Positions 44,523 through 52,519 of a stretch of DNA of 64,000 bases are shown one piece after another (within the stretch, counting starts at the first letter, position 1; each line of letters opens with the position of its first letter). Made by a program: the position numbers and the translations under genes. The notes below the pieces were generated by a model that was given only the letters and a program-made list of their open reading frames with translations, was not told the origin of the DNA and did not search any database. The stretch covers positions 1 through 64,000 of the forward strand of contig NZ_JALHLS010000011.1 of assembly GCF_022844445.1 (NCBI RefSeq), read 5' to 3'. This DNA comes from Hyphomonas sp. (lineage in GTDB: Bacteria; Pseudomonadota; Alphaproteobacteria; Caulobacterales; Hyphomonadaceae).

Positions 44523-44592
44523 TCTATGCGCAGGCTGATTTCGCGTGTCAAGAAAAACCGAGCAAATTAGTCGGATTTAGAATCGCTCTAAA
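44523..44592 (-). promoter_or_regulatory. Promoter with Irr (ICE) box for the iron-binding-protein gene
   Basis: tttagaatcgctctaaa at 44576-44592 fits the 17-bp iron-control element consensus (TTTRGAAYNRTTCYAAA) at all positions but one. On the minus strand TTGACA (44552-44547) lies 18 bp from a -10-like CATAGA (44528-44523). The box is upstream of the -35, a place where Irr has been described as able to activate. It also lies 63 bp before the divergent 66-aa gene. Confidence 0.65.
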
Positions 44593-44654
44593 CTGGCGGA
44601 TCAGCGGGTGACGCGCTATGGTGCAATGCAAAGCGGCGATGTGTGAGGTTTGAC

Positions 44655-44855
44655 ATGGCATTCGAAGAACTGAAGGCGCAGATCGGCATGCTTCTGGGCG
44701 AGATGAACGAGCAGCCCGAAGACCTGCACGAGCTTTACCACCGCATCCACCAGGAACTGAACGAACTCCGCGCCACGGGCGCTGCCCTTCCGGAGGATCT
44801 TCTGGCGCTGGAGCGCCGCCTTCTCGAGGAGTTCCCCGAGGCTCCCAGGACCTGA
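44655..44855 (+). CDS. Small conserved-looking protein, 66 aa
   Basis: A 66-residue acidic helical protein (EELKAQIGMLLGEMNEQPED, then HELYHRIHQELNELR). ATG 44655 is preceded by GTGAGG. It looks like a coiled or helical-hairpin microprotein found beside tRNA-Ser in related genomes, but I cannot name the family. It may share the control region with the divergent iron gene. Confidence 0.65.
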   Translation: MAFEELKAQIGMLLGEMNEQPEDLHELYHRIHQELNELRATGAALPEDLLALERRLLEEFPEAPRT

Positions 44856-44917
44856 CGTCTCAACCCCGGACGCCGCACTTGCATCCGCCCGAAAATCGCG
44901 GCAAAAGCCCCGCAGCA

Positions 44918-45009
44918 GGAGACGTGGCCGAGTGGCTGAAGGCAACGGTTTGCTAAATCGTCATACGCTGTAAGGCGTATCGAGGGTTCGAATCCCTCCG
45001 TCTCCGCCA
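44918..45009 (+). tRNA. tRNA-Ser (anticodon GCU)
   Basis: A class II tRNA with acceptor 44918-44924 pairing with 44999-45005, anticodon stem acggt/atcgt with loop TTGCTAA (anticodon GCT), a long variable arm (tacgc/gcgta), T-arm and encoded CCA at 45007-45009. Accessory DNA starts directly after it. Confidence 0.96.
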
Positions 45010-45336
45010 GTTTCCTGTCGCTAAATCCCTAACAGCGCAAATGAGCGTCGAAATTCCTTTTGGTTTCAAAAGGGTTTGCGAGAGTAATGCGGACTTCAGA
45101 GACTGGGGACCAGCCCGAAATCAGTCTCTAAAGGCCCACCGTCTCATTCCGAGCGGACCTCACCGAAATCGGTACGCACTCAAAATATCACAAAATATCA
45201 ACTGCTTGGTCGAGCGGACCTCCGGCAAAGTTGAGACGAGTTCGAGCGCTAGCCAATGGACTTGATGACAACCAAAGTTGGTGCAGTTTGGTAGCGGTGC
45301 GCAAAGAAGCGTAACGCCGCTGTTCAAGTCTTTCGA
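45010..45336. other. AT-richer gene-free stretch after tRNA-Ser
   Basis: 327 bases with no convincing gene. It contains a perfect tandem repeat caaaatatca x2 (45181-45200), two copies of gagcggacctc (at about 45150 and 45214), and an inverted repeat ttttggtttcaaaa near 45059. It may be the left end of a mobile insertion, but no integrase is near and no second copy of the tRNA-Ser 3' end was found in the window. Confidence 0.4.
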
Positions 45337-46431
45337 TCAGGAGCGGTGGCAGATAGCCTGTACGATCCGATTCGACGCTTCCATCGCTCCGGCCAGATAG
45401 CCAGGCTCTGTTGCGCTGGCTTCGCTTCCCGCCAACAGCAAGCGACCTGCCCATGCTCCGGTGACCCACTCCGCGCCGACGGCGGACGGATGGCCGGCAG
45501 CGGTAACATCCGCCGAGGTCGCCGTCAGCTCATCAGCGGCCCAGTCCTTCAGAAGGGTCGCGCGCGGTAGGGCAGCCTCGGGTCCGAACAAGCGGATGAG
45601 TTGTTGGATTGCTGCACGGATGAGGGTTTCCGGCCCGATGCTCTTTCGTTGGGCCGCCGGGATGCCGACAAAGCCAAAGAGTGCCGCCTTACCCGAGGCG
45701 GTGGTTGCATCATGAATCTCGGCGAGCGGTCCGACCATGCTCTGCGCAGTGCCGGACAGGCCCGCATCTCGCCAGAAGGGGTGATCATAGACGGCGAAGA
45801 ACTTCGCATGCGGTGCCATCCATGTGGGTGTGCCTTGCCAGAGATCGAGTGTGGCTGGATCGGGCGCGGGGTCCCATCGGATAACGGTGGCAAGAAGGCG
45901 CGGGGGCAATGCGGCGATCACCTGGTTGAAGCTGATGCGTTCCGGCTGCTGGTCATCTCTCGCGACGGTCACGTCGATTCCAAAGTCCGTCAGGTGTAAC
46001 GCGGTCACAGCGGCGCCGGTATTCAGCGCTCCGTCCGGCAAGCCTGAGGCCAGTGTGCGGATCAACGCTGCACTGCCGCTGGCCAGCCGCATCGACTGTG
46101 GTTGGTGCGTCATGCCGGGCAGGCGGCTCGGTCCTTCGCGCGCCGTGCGTTCGAAGAGCATATCGCCCGTGCTGTACTGGGCAAAAGCCTGAAGGCCGAG
46201 CTCGGAGACAAGGTTGCCGATGGCAGGCTGCATCTCGGGCCAGAACCATGAAGGACCGAGGTCGAACCCATCCTCAGCCGGGCTTCCTGTCTCATCAACG
46301 GTCAGGATGCGACCGCCAAGACGATCGCGTGCTTCGAACAGTTGAAACGAAATGCCCGCGCGATGCAACAGGCGCGCCGCGTTCAGTCCGGCCAGGCCGC
46401 CGCCAATGATCGCCACCCGTGGCGTTGTCAT
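45337..46431 (-). CDS. FAD-dependent amine oxidase family protein
   Basis: A 364-residue flavoprotein with the FAD-binding motif VAIIGGGLAGLNAARLL and ARDRLGGRI, a central insert, and the C-terminal GAWAGRLLLAGSEASATEPGYLAGAMEASNR motif typical of amine oxidase/phytoene-desaturase-like enzymes. The start ATG at 46431 (MTTPRV) is chosen over a longer frame. The substrate is unknown. The ChrR-like cupin gene lies 19 bases upstream in the same direction, suggesting an operon. Confidence 0.88.
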   Translation of the reverse strand: MTTPRVAIIGGGLAGLNAARLLHRAGISFQLFEARDRLGGRILTVDETGSPAEDGFDLGPSWFWPEMQPAIGNLVSELGLQAFAQYSTGDMLFERTAREGPSRLPGMTHQPQSMRLASGSAALIRTLASGLPDGALNTGAAVTALHLTDFGIDVTVARDDQQPERISFNQVIAALPPRLLATVIRWDPAPDPATLDLWQGTPTWMAPHAKFFAVYDHPFWRDAGLSGTAQSMVGPLAEIHDATTASGKAALFGFVGIPAAQRKSIGPETLIRAAIQQLIRLFGPEAALPRATLLKDWAADELTATSADVTAAGHPSAVGAEWVTGAWAGRLLLAGSEASATEPGYLAGAMEASNRIVQAICHRS

Positions 46432-46450
46432 GATCTTTTCCTGGTTCGGT

Positions 46451-47131
46451 TTAGGCCGGCATCGGCAGGATGTCTGCGTGTTGCAGCGGGGCATCCTTGA
46501 GCCAGACCTGCGCGCACTCGGAACCTGCCTTGGCCGTCAACTGTTGCCCTGCCGGGAGGCGGCCCCAACCTTGTGGGGTAAGCAATATGTCCTGCACCTT
46601 CACCATGCCGGACAGGATTACGAATTCGAGGCCCCGGTCATTCGGGATGGTCAGCATTGCCCCCGGTGTCCATGTCTCGAGAACGACACGCTCCGCATGA
46701 TCCTCGAACAGAAGTCTGGCGGCGCTGACACCGTCGCGCGGCATCAGGAGTTCGCCTTCACCCGGCTGGCGGACGATCTGAGCATGGTCGTCCTGCCGGA
46801 ATTGCCAGAGGCGGACGAAGATTACGCAGCCGTCGGCAGCTGCGGGACTGTGGTGGGTGCCAGGAGGATTACGGAAATAACTGCCCGCCGGATAGTCGCC
46901 GTGCTCATCCTGGAACGTGCCGTCGAGGACGAGGATTTCCTCGCCTCCGCTATGTACATGCGCCGGAAAGGCACTCCCTTGCGCATAGCGGACGATGGAG
47001 GTGGCACGGGCGACCTCGCCCCCTTCACGGTAGAGCATCCGTCGGTCTACGCCGGCAGCAGGGCTGGGAACCCACTCCATAGCGCTCGCATCAAGAAGTA
47101 CGGGGTTTGTCAGATCGTCGTTGATGCGCAT
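46451..47131 (-). CDS. ChrR-like cupin protein
   Basis: A 226-residue two-cupin protein. The first domain shows AHVHSGGEEILVLDGTF and GTHHSP, as in the C-terminal domain of ChrR-type anti-sigma factors. The second (residues about 140-220) is degenerate. No N-terminal anti-sigma zinc domain is present, so it is not ChrR itself. It probably binds zinc and acts as an enzyme or sensor. It is upstream of the amine oxidase gene. Confidence 0.85.
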   Translation of the reverse strand: MRINDDLTNPVLLDASAMEWVPSPAAGVDRRMLYREGGEVARATSIVRYAQGSAFPAHVHSGGEEILVLDGTFQDEHGDYPAGSYFRNPPGTHHSPAAADGCVIFVRLWQFRQDDHAQIVRQPGEGELLMPRDGVSAARLLFEDHAERVVLETWTPGAMLTIPNDRGLEFVILSGMVKVQDILLTPQGWGRLPAGQQLTAKAGSECAQVWLKDAPLQHADILPMPA

Positions 47132-47317
47132 TATGGCAGAAAAATCTAAGAGTTCACTTTACCTTTACGATGCCCTAGACTGAAAAGGGCGATTAGTGTT
47201 TTTCGTTCCCAACTGCCCGTCTCTTTTTGAGTGGGACATATCTTTATCTGGAGTAGCCCTGTCGATAAACATTTAGGCCAATTGGCTCAGATCACCCGGT
47301 CTTTTGAGGCTTGTCCT

Positions 47318-48217
47318 TTACTTCCTCTTCGGGTCTTTTTTCCCATCAATCTTGGCAAACTCTTTGCCAGCTTTCTTCAAGCCGCTTTTAACTTGCCGAA
47401 TATCTTCAACCAAAGGCATAAACTCTGGTTCGGTTCCACTAATCCTCTTCATACTTTGCCGAACCTCACGCCCTACGGACTCGTGCGCCCGTTCAAGGTT
47501 TTTTTGACCTTTAAGATTCTCTTTCGAGATCTTTTCCTCCGTCTGAGTGATGCGGAAAAGATTAGCGGCCAATTCTGTTTTTCCCATGAAATCCAGAATT
47601 GACCTATCTTGTGGTGCGTTCTTGAAGGCGCGCAGATCATTCATGTTCATGTTGTACATACCGCGATAGCCCGCATTCTGGAAGAATGCGTAGTTCTCGA
47701 CACCGCGTCCGTAGGCGATCGCACTGAGAGACTTCTCGCGGTCTGAAACTTCGCCACGGATAAGAACGCGCTCGACTCCTTCTGAGGTCTGCACATATTG
47801 CCGAAACGCTTCAGCCATGGTGATAAAGTATGCTTGGGCAGCAGCAACTCTCGGATTGCGAGGGTTGCAGTTCATAACTGTGAGATAACAGGCAAACCTC
47901 GAGAGGCAGTAATCCTTGCCGATCCCCTCCGTTTCGACCTCTTTGAAATTCTCGAGGATCGGCACACCGAGATTGGCACATGCGGCGATGGCTTTGTTTA
48001 CAGCCTTACGAACGGCATCCATGCTGGGATATTCCAGCATCTTGAGAAGGTCTGACGCCAACCAGTGCCGGAAGCCGTTTTCACGTCCGTAAGCCTCAAA
48101 ACTCGGCTTATCGCCGTCGAAGTGGAAAACCTCAATCTCGGTCATGTAACGGCTCCAGCCCTGCGCCATTGCATTAGAGACGCTGGCTAAATGGGTTTCT
48201 TCTACCATGTCGGCCAT
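47318..48217 (-). CDS. DinD-like/BRO-family protein
   Basis: A 299-residue protein resembling DNA damage-inducible protein D. The BRO-N-like domain is followed by a helical region with SDREKSLSAIAYGRGVENYAFFQNAGYRGMYNM and SILDFMGKTELAANLFRITQTEEKI, typical of DinD. A charged Lys-rich tail ends the protein. DinD inhibits RecA-mediated strand exchange in E. coli. ATG 48217 has GGGGGA upstream; a longer frame to 48385 is rejected. No GTTC-N7-GTTC SOS box was found upstream. Confidence 0.85.
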   Translation of the reverse strand: MADMVEETHLASVSNAMAQGWSRYMTEIEVFHFDGDKPSFEAYGRENGFRHWLASDLLKMLEYPSMDAVRKAVNKAIAACANLGVPILENFKEVETEGIGKDYCLSRFACYLTVMNCNPRNPRVAAAQAYFITMAEAFRQYVQTSEGVERVLIRGEVSDREKSLSAIAYGRGVENYAFFQNAGYRGMYNMNMNDLRAFKNAPQDRSILDFMGKTELAANLFRITQTEEKISKENLKGQKNLERAHESVGREVRQSMKRISGTEPEFMPLVEDIRQVKSGLKKAGKEFAKIDGKKDPKRK

Positions 48218-48451
48218 GTCAATCCCCCGGAATTTCTGACTGAATCTACCAGGCCGTGAATTCGTTTCTTCCACCGTCACGCGGGGACAGCCGTGATGGA
48301 CGAGAGATGAATTCCTGTCCATCTGGCTCGGACTTACAGGCTTTTGCCGATATTGTGTGCAGGAATGTTTCGCCTCTTCCTTCATTGCCGGAAATAGATG
48401 AGGACTTATCTGACTCTGAGGTCATGATGCTGAGAAACACCCAAGCAAACA

Positions 48452-48835
48452 TCACCCAAACACCCGCTCCGTCTGTTCACGCCACGCTTCGCCTGCGACG
48501 AAACACAAATCATGCAGGCTGATCGCTGTGGCCCCACGCCCGCAGGTTAGACGCTTCAAGACCTCCGGGGAGAGATAAGCCAGCCGCAGCAGGCGGCTGA
48601 CGTGCCGCTCGCCGAGGCCGACGGACTGGGCCAAGTCTTCGACGGTGCCGAACTCGCCCGCCTCCATGCGCCGCCGCCACGCCCAGGCGCGGCCAATGGC
48701 ACGCAGGATGTGCGGATCCTGCGTGCGGTCTTCGCTGGGCTTGTAATCCGCAGGCGGAAGGATCCGTGGCCGTCCGTTCTTCCGGCGAAGCTTCAGCGGG
48801 ATCACGACCCGGATCGTATCGTTGGTCTGCGTCAT
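48452..48835 (-). CDS. HTH-containing small protein of recombinase cassette
   Basis: A 127-residue basic protein. The C-terminal half contains a helix-turn-helix of ParB/KorB style (GTVEDLAQSVGLGERHVSRLLRLAYLSPEV). Its start overlaps the recombinase stop (TAATG), so it is the last gene of a coupled cassette. The same order is often seen beside DUF2924 genes in alphaproteobacterial mobile DNA. The role is unknown; DNA binding is likely. Confidence 0.75.
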   Translation of the reverse strand: MTQTNDTIRVVIPLKLRRKNGRPRILPPADYKPSEDRTQDPHILRAIGRAWAWRRRMEAGEFGTVEDLAQSVGLGERHVSRLLRLAYLSPEVLKRLTCGRGATAISLHDLCFVAGEAWREQTERVFG

Positions 48836-50160
48836 TACTCAGCGGCCTCCAATTTGCGTGATGTGATCATGTCCCGGATGATGCCAGCGATGCCTTCCTT
48901 CCGAAGGTCGACTTCCAGCCCTGTGGTGGTGACGGTGACGCGCCGGACGAGCAGCTGAATGATGCGAGCCTGTTCAGCGGGGAACAGCTGCCCCCAGAGT
49001 GCGTGGAAGTCTCGGAGGGCCTCGATCGCGTCGGCCTCGGCTGCTTTGCCTCGATCTTCTCTCAGGGCCGCGGCGACATGGCTGATGATTTCCGGTGTCT
49101 GCAGCACACGGCGGACCTCCGCCACGACCGCGTCCTCTGCCATTCCGGCGGCGAGCCGTGTCGGCGCCGTTGTTTCACCGCTCTCCCGATTACGGATTAC
49201 ATCCATGGAGACGTAGTAGCGGTAGCGCCGCGGACCTTTCTTTGTGCTGGTCGGCGTCATGGCGGCACCCGTCTCGCTGAAGATGAGGCCCTTCAGCAGC
49301 GCTGGCGTTTGAGTCCGTATATCGTTCGCCCGCTTGCGGGGACTCTCCTGCATGATGGAACGCACCTGCTCCCAGAGGACGTCGCTAATGATCGCCTCAT
49401 GTTCTCCGGCGTAAACGTTGCCCTTGTGGACCGCCGCGCCGCGATAGACACGATTGTTCAGGAGACGGTAGAGGTAGCCCTTGTCGATGAGCGTGCCCTG
49501 CTTGTTGCGGGTGCCGCCGCGCCGCAGTTCCCGTGCCAGCTCCGTGGCGGATCCCAATTCGACATAGCGCTCGAATATCCGGCGCACCGTGGCGGCCTCG
49601 TCGCCGTTCACGACAAGTTTGCGGTCCCGGACGTCGTAACCAAAGGGTACGGAGCCGCCCATCCACATGCCGCGCTTGCGCGAGGCGGCGAACTTGTCTC
49701 GGATGCGTTCTCCGATCACCTCGCGCTCGAACTGGGCGAAGCTCAGCAGGATGTTGAGCGTAAGACGGCCCATTGAGGTGGTAGTGTTGAAAGACTGAGT
49801 GACGGATACGAAGGTCACGTTGTTACGATCGAACACTTCGACCAATCTCGCAAAGTCCATGAGCGAGCGGCTGAGGCGGTCAATCTTGTAGACGACGATA
49901 ACATCGATGAGGCCGTTCTCGATGTCGTTCAGCAACTGCTTGAGAGCAGGGCGCTCCAGCGTGCCCCCGGAGAATCCACCGTCGTCGTAGCGCTCCCGGA
50001 TGGCAGCCCAGCCTTCCGAACGCTGGCTGGCAATATAGGATTCGCAGGCGTCACGCTGCGCGTCCAGAGAATTGAACTCCATGTCGAGACCTTCCTCGCT
50101 CGACTTGCGTGTATAGATGGCGCAGCGAAGGCGGCGGTGCGGGCGGTTCATCGCATCCAT
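48835..50160 (-). CDS. Large serine recombinase
   Basis: A 441-residue serine recombinase. The catalytic resolvase domain has CAIYTRKSSEEG (Ser20), VVYKIDRLSRS and SFAQFEREVIGERIRDK. The recombinase domain (GGSVPFGYDV) and a zinc-ribbon-like region follow, with a helical end (FPAEQARIIQLLVRRVTV). Some zinc cysteines normally found in large serine integrases are absent. Its ATG overlaps the DUF2924 stop. It may be the integrase of the adjacent phage-like element or an independent cassette. Confidence 0.93.
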   Translation of the reverse strand: MDAMNRPHRRLRCAIYTRKSSEEGLDMEFNSLDAQRDACESYIASQRSEGWAAIRERYDDGGFSGGTLERPALKQLLNDIENGLIDVIVVYKIDRLSRSLMDFARLVEVFDRNNVTFVSVTQSFNTTTSMGRLTLNILLSFAQFEREVIGERIRDKFAASRKRGMWMGGSVPFGYDVRDRKLVVNGDEAATVRRIFERYVELGSATELARELRRGGTRNKQGTLIDKGYLYRLLNNRVYRGAAVHKGNVYAGEHEAIISDVLWEQVRSIMQESPRKRANDIRTQTPALLKGLIFSETGAAMTPTSTKKGPRRYRYYVSMDVIRNRESGETTAPTRLAAGMAEDAVVAEVRRVLQTPEIISHVAAALREDRGKAAEADAIEALRDFHALWGQLFPAEQARIIQLLVRRVTVTTTGLEVDLRKEGIAGIIRDMITSRKLEAAE

Positions 50161-50654
50161 CAGACATGCTCCTGCTTGCGCTCGCGGAGCCCAAAATATC
50201 TATAGCCATTCCACCGCGTGCCGGTGATTGCGCGCGCGATGGCGGAAAGCGACTTGAACTTTTGGCCCTGCCAGTCGAAGCCGTCCTTCAGGACCGTCAC
50301 GGTGTGTTCGACGCCATTCCATTCCCTGACCAGTCGCGTTCCGACCACCGGGTTGCGCGGGTCGGCAATCTGGCTCTTGCGGCGCGACAGTCCTTCGACC
50401 TCGTCCGCCAGCAAATCCAACATGCGCCGTGTCTCGCGGTCCAGTCCGCCCAGCGTCAGTTCCTGGATGCGGTAGCCGATCCGGATCTCGAGGAAGATGC
50501 GGCTGTTGTTGGGAGCGGGCTCACCGAAGAGGGTCTGCCAGTCGGCCTTCAGTTCCCTCACGGATTTTACCTTCAGTGCGGACAGGCGGGCCAGTACGGT
50601 CTGGTCCATCCCTGCTCCAAGGCGCGGCTGGGTCTTCGCGCTTTCAATCTTCAT
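50160..50654 (-). CDS. DUF2924 family protein
   Basis: A 164-residue basic protein with the DUF2924 hallmarks: LARLSALKVKSVRELKADWQ, FGEPAPNNSRIFLEIRIGYRIQEL, PVVGTRLVREWNGVEHTVTVL and RWNGYRYFGL. The domain is always seen with a serine recombinase and has no known function. Translationally coupled on both sides. Confidence 0.92.
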   Translation of the reverse strand: MKIESAKTQPRLGAGMDQTVLARLSALKVKSVRELKADWQTLFGEPAPNNSRIFLEIRIGYRIQELTLGGLDRETRRMLDLLADEVEGLSRRKSQIADPRNPVVGTRLVREWNGVEHTVTVLKDGFDWQGQKFKSLSAIARAITGTRWNGYRYFGLRERKQEHV

Positions 50655-50892
50655 GCTTTCCTCCGATGCGGATGCGGATGCGGTGTGCGCGACGAGAACC
50701 GCTCTTCCGGGGGCGGAAGTCCACGAAACTGTCTCCGCTTGCCGTTGATAAAGCAGTGGACTTCATTGCGATCCGACGCATGACGCCGGCGGCGAGGATG
50801 CGGCCGATTTCGGCGAGGCGGGCCTCGGGCGTCATGCGATCAGGTGGAATGGAATTGGGACCCGAGACCGGATCCAACGTGGTGCGGGCCAT
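50644..50892 (-). CDS. Small conserved protein upstream of DUF2924 gene
   Basis: About 82 residues from ATG 50892 (MARTTLDP). It has a helical segment (MTPEARLAEIGRILAAGVMRR) and a basic tail (RRAHRIRIRIGG). It overlaps the DUF2924 start by 11 bases. A similar short protein regularly opens DUF2924/recombinase cassettes, so I take it as real. Function unknown. Confidence 0.65.
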   Translation of the reverse strand: MARTTLDPVSGPNSIPPDRMTPEARLAEIGRILAAGVMRRIAMKSTALSTASGDSFVDFRPRKSGSRRAHRIRIRIGGKHED

Positions 50893-51059
50893 GGTGACGT
50901 TTCGCGATGTGAATGACGGCCACAAGCTATCGCAAAATTATAAAAACACAATCAGATCAATATGTTGGTGGATATTGTCCACCTATGGGGACGGCTGCGT
51001 ACAACTGCGTAACGCTCACGCGCTTGCGGAATGCCCGCAGCTGCCACGAACCACGCGAA

Positions 51060-51998
51060 TCAGATGCGTCCGCCATCCATGAACTTGTCGAAGGTATCGG
51101 GAACGGGTTCATCTTCCAGCGCTGCCATCTCCTGCGGCGTGGGCGCGCGGTCGGGATAGAGTAGCAAGGAGATCGTCATCTCGTTCGAAGGCGAGAACAC
51201 CATCATCTCGTGGACGGCCTCGGTTCCGCGCCACACGCCGGGAGCATGTATCACACCATTGCGGGCAGTTTCCGGATGTGCGCCTTGCGCCGCCAGCGAT
51301 GCCGGAGGCAACTCAATCACCTCCTGCTGCGCTGCATAGTAGATCCCGGACCGGATAAGCGCATTACTCGACCATGCCCAGTCCATGAACCCGTCCTTGC
51401 CAACGACAATCATGGCGCGCTTCTCGGTGATGCTCAGCCATTTGAGGATCGCGGCCGTCAGCGAAACGGCATAGCGGTCGGCCATTTCCGTCAGGTTATC
51501 GATGTCGATGGGGCGCGTCCGGATCTGGTCGCGGAAGTCGTCGAGGGGCATGAGGAGAAAGGAAGCAAAGGTGTTCGCTTCGGCTTCGACGATCTCGTCC
51601 CTGGTTCGCTGGCGACCGTTGCTCCACTCGCCCATGTCGCGCCCGCTGCACTCTCGGCCCTGCGCGAGTTCGGCGCGATGGAGCAGGTAATGACCGAACT
51701 CATGCGCCAGCGTGAAGTTCTGCCGGCCCGGGGACCTGATGCTGTTGTTATAGAGAATGCCCCACTCGCCGGAGCCATCCTTCTTCTGCACCAGCATACC
51801 TTCGACGCCCTTGGACATGGCAGCGCCTGCCACCATGGTGATCGGGGCGTCGGGAAAATAGTGGCGCGAGAACTCCATGGCGATCGCGGCCACGTCGATG
51901 GGGAAGCGCGGCTGGCCATGGGCATCCTGAACCGCATTGAGCAGCTGGGTGAGGCGAATGGCCCATGCTTCGGGCGTGGCTGGCAGCTTCACCGACAA
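51060..51998 (-). CDS. ImmA/IrrE family metallopeptidase
   Basis: A 312-residue protein with the zinc-protease motif TLAHEFGHYLLH near residue 99 and the helical surround (EAEANTFASFLLMP). ImmA-type proteases cleave the XRE repressor of ICEs and phages after a signal. The start is TTG 51998 with AAGGTG upstream; a stop lies directly before it. It follows the XRE gene by 20 bases, so they form the immR-immA-like pair. The C-terminal 100 residues are unrecognised. Confidence 0.9.
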   Translation of the reverse strand: MSVKLPATPEAWAIRLTQLLNAVQDAHGQPRFPIDVAAIAMEFSRHYFPDAPITMVAGAAMSKGVEGMLVQKKDGSGEWGILYNNSIRSPGRQNFTLAHEFGHYLLHRAELAQGRECSGRDMGEWSNGRQRTRDEIVEAEANTFASFLLMPLDDFRDQIRTRPIDIDNLTEMADRYAVSLTAAILKWLSITEKRAMIVVGKDGFMDWAWSSNALIRSGIYYAAQQEVIELPPASLAAQGAHPETARNGVIHAPGVWRGTEAVHEMMVFSPSNEMTISLLLYPDRAPTPQEMAALEDEPVPDTFDKFMDGGRI

Positions 51999-52018
51999 TC
52001 ACGTCACCTTGGCGCCCA

Positions 52019-52345
52019 TCATTTCGTTTTCTTTGCGCCCCAGCTCTCAATCATGTCGGCGATCTTCTCCTTGTCGTCCGCGGTGAGCTTGCTGAATTTC
52101 CGGAAGAACGCTTCCTTCCGCATCTCATCATCCGCTTCGGCCGTGTCATCGAGAAGATAGTCGGTGGTCACGCCAAGGGCCTGTGCGACTCGGGTCAGTT
52201 TTTCCGCCGAGGGCTTCCGCGTATCACGGTTCTCGAGCTCCCACAGGTAGCTTTTGCTGGATTCGGTCAGTTCCGCGAGCTTGTCGAGGGAATACCCCTT
52301 CTCCTGGCGGTGGTGCTTGAGCTTGGCCCCGAGAGAGGTGGTCAT
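52019..52345 (-). CDS. XRE-family repressor (ImmR-like)
   Basis: A 108-residue Cro/C1-type regulator with HTH YSLDKLAELTESSKSYLWEL and the motif VTTDYLLDD, then a helical, Lys-rich C-terminus. Together with the ImmA-type protease it forms the usual lysogeny/ICE switch. It is divergent from the phage-like operon at 52520; the two 18-bp operators lie between. Confidence 0.92.
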   Translation of the reverse strand: MTTSLGAKLKHHRQEKGYSLDKLAELTESSKSYLWELENRDTRKPSAEKLTRVAQALGVTTDYLLDDTAEADDEMRKEAFFRKFSKLTADDKEKIADMIESWGAKKTK

Positions 52346-52389
52346 CGAATCATTTCCGTGTTCCCAGCCTGTTCCATGTCAACTGCATT

Positions 52390-52407
52390 GTTCGGTATAT
52401 GTCGAAC
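52390..52407. promoter_or_regulatory. Repressor operator 1
   Basis: gttcggtatatgtcgaac, an inverted repeat with gttcg and cgaac arms and eight central bases. It lies 45 bp before the XRE start and is nearly identical to 52441-52458. Confidence 0.7.
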
Positions 52408-52440
52408 AAAACTGTTGTCCACAAGTAGACAAAGCGTCGC

Positions 52441-52458
52441 GTTCGGTATACATCGAAC
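52441..52458. promoter_or_regulatory. Repressor operator 2
   Basis: gttcggtatacatcgaac, differing from operator 1 only in the central bases and 51 bp away, about five helical turns, so both can be on one DNA face. It is 62 bp upstream of the 408-aa gene start. Confidence 0.7.
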
Positions 52459-52519
52459 ATATGCGTATCGATGCGCATGATTTTCGTGCTTTCTCCCTTT
52501 CACATCATGAGGTTTTTCA

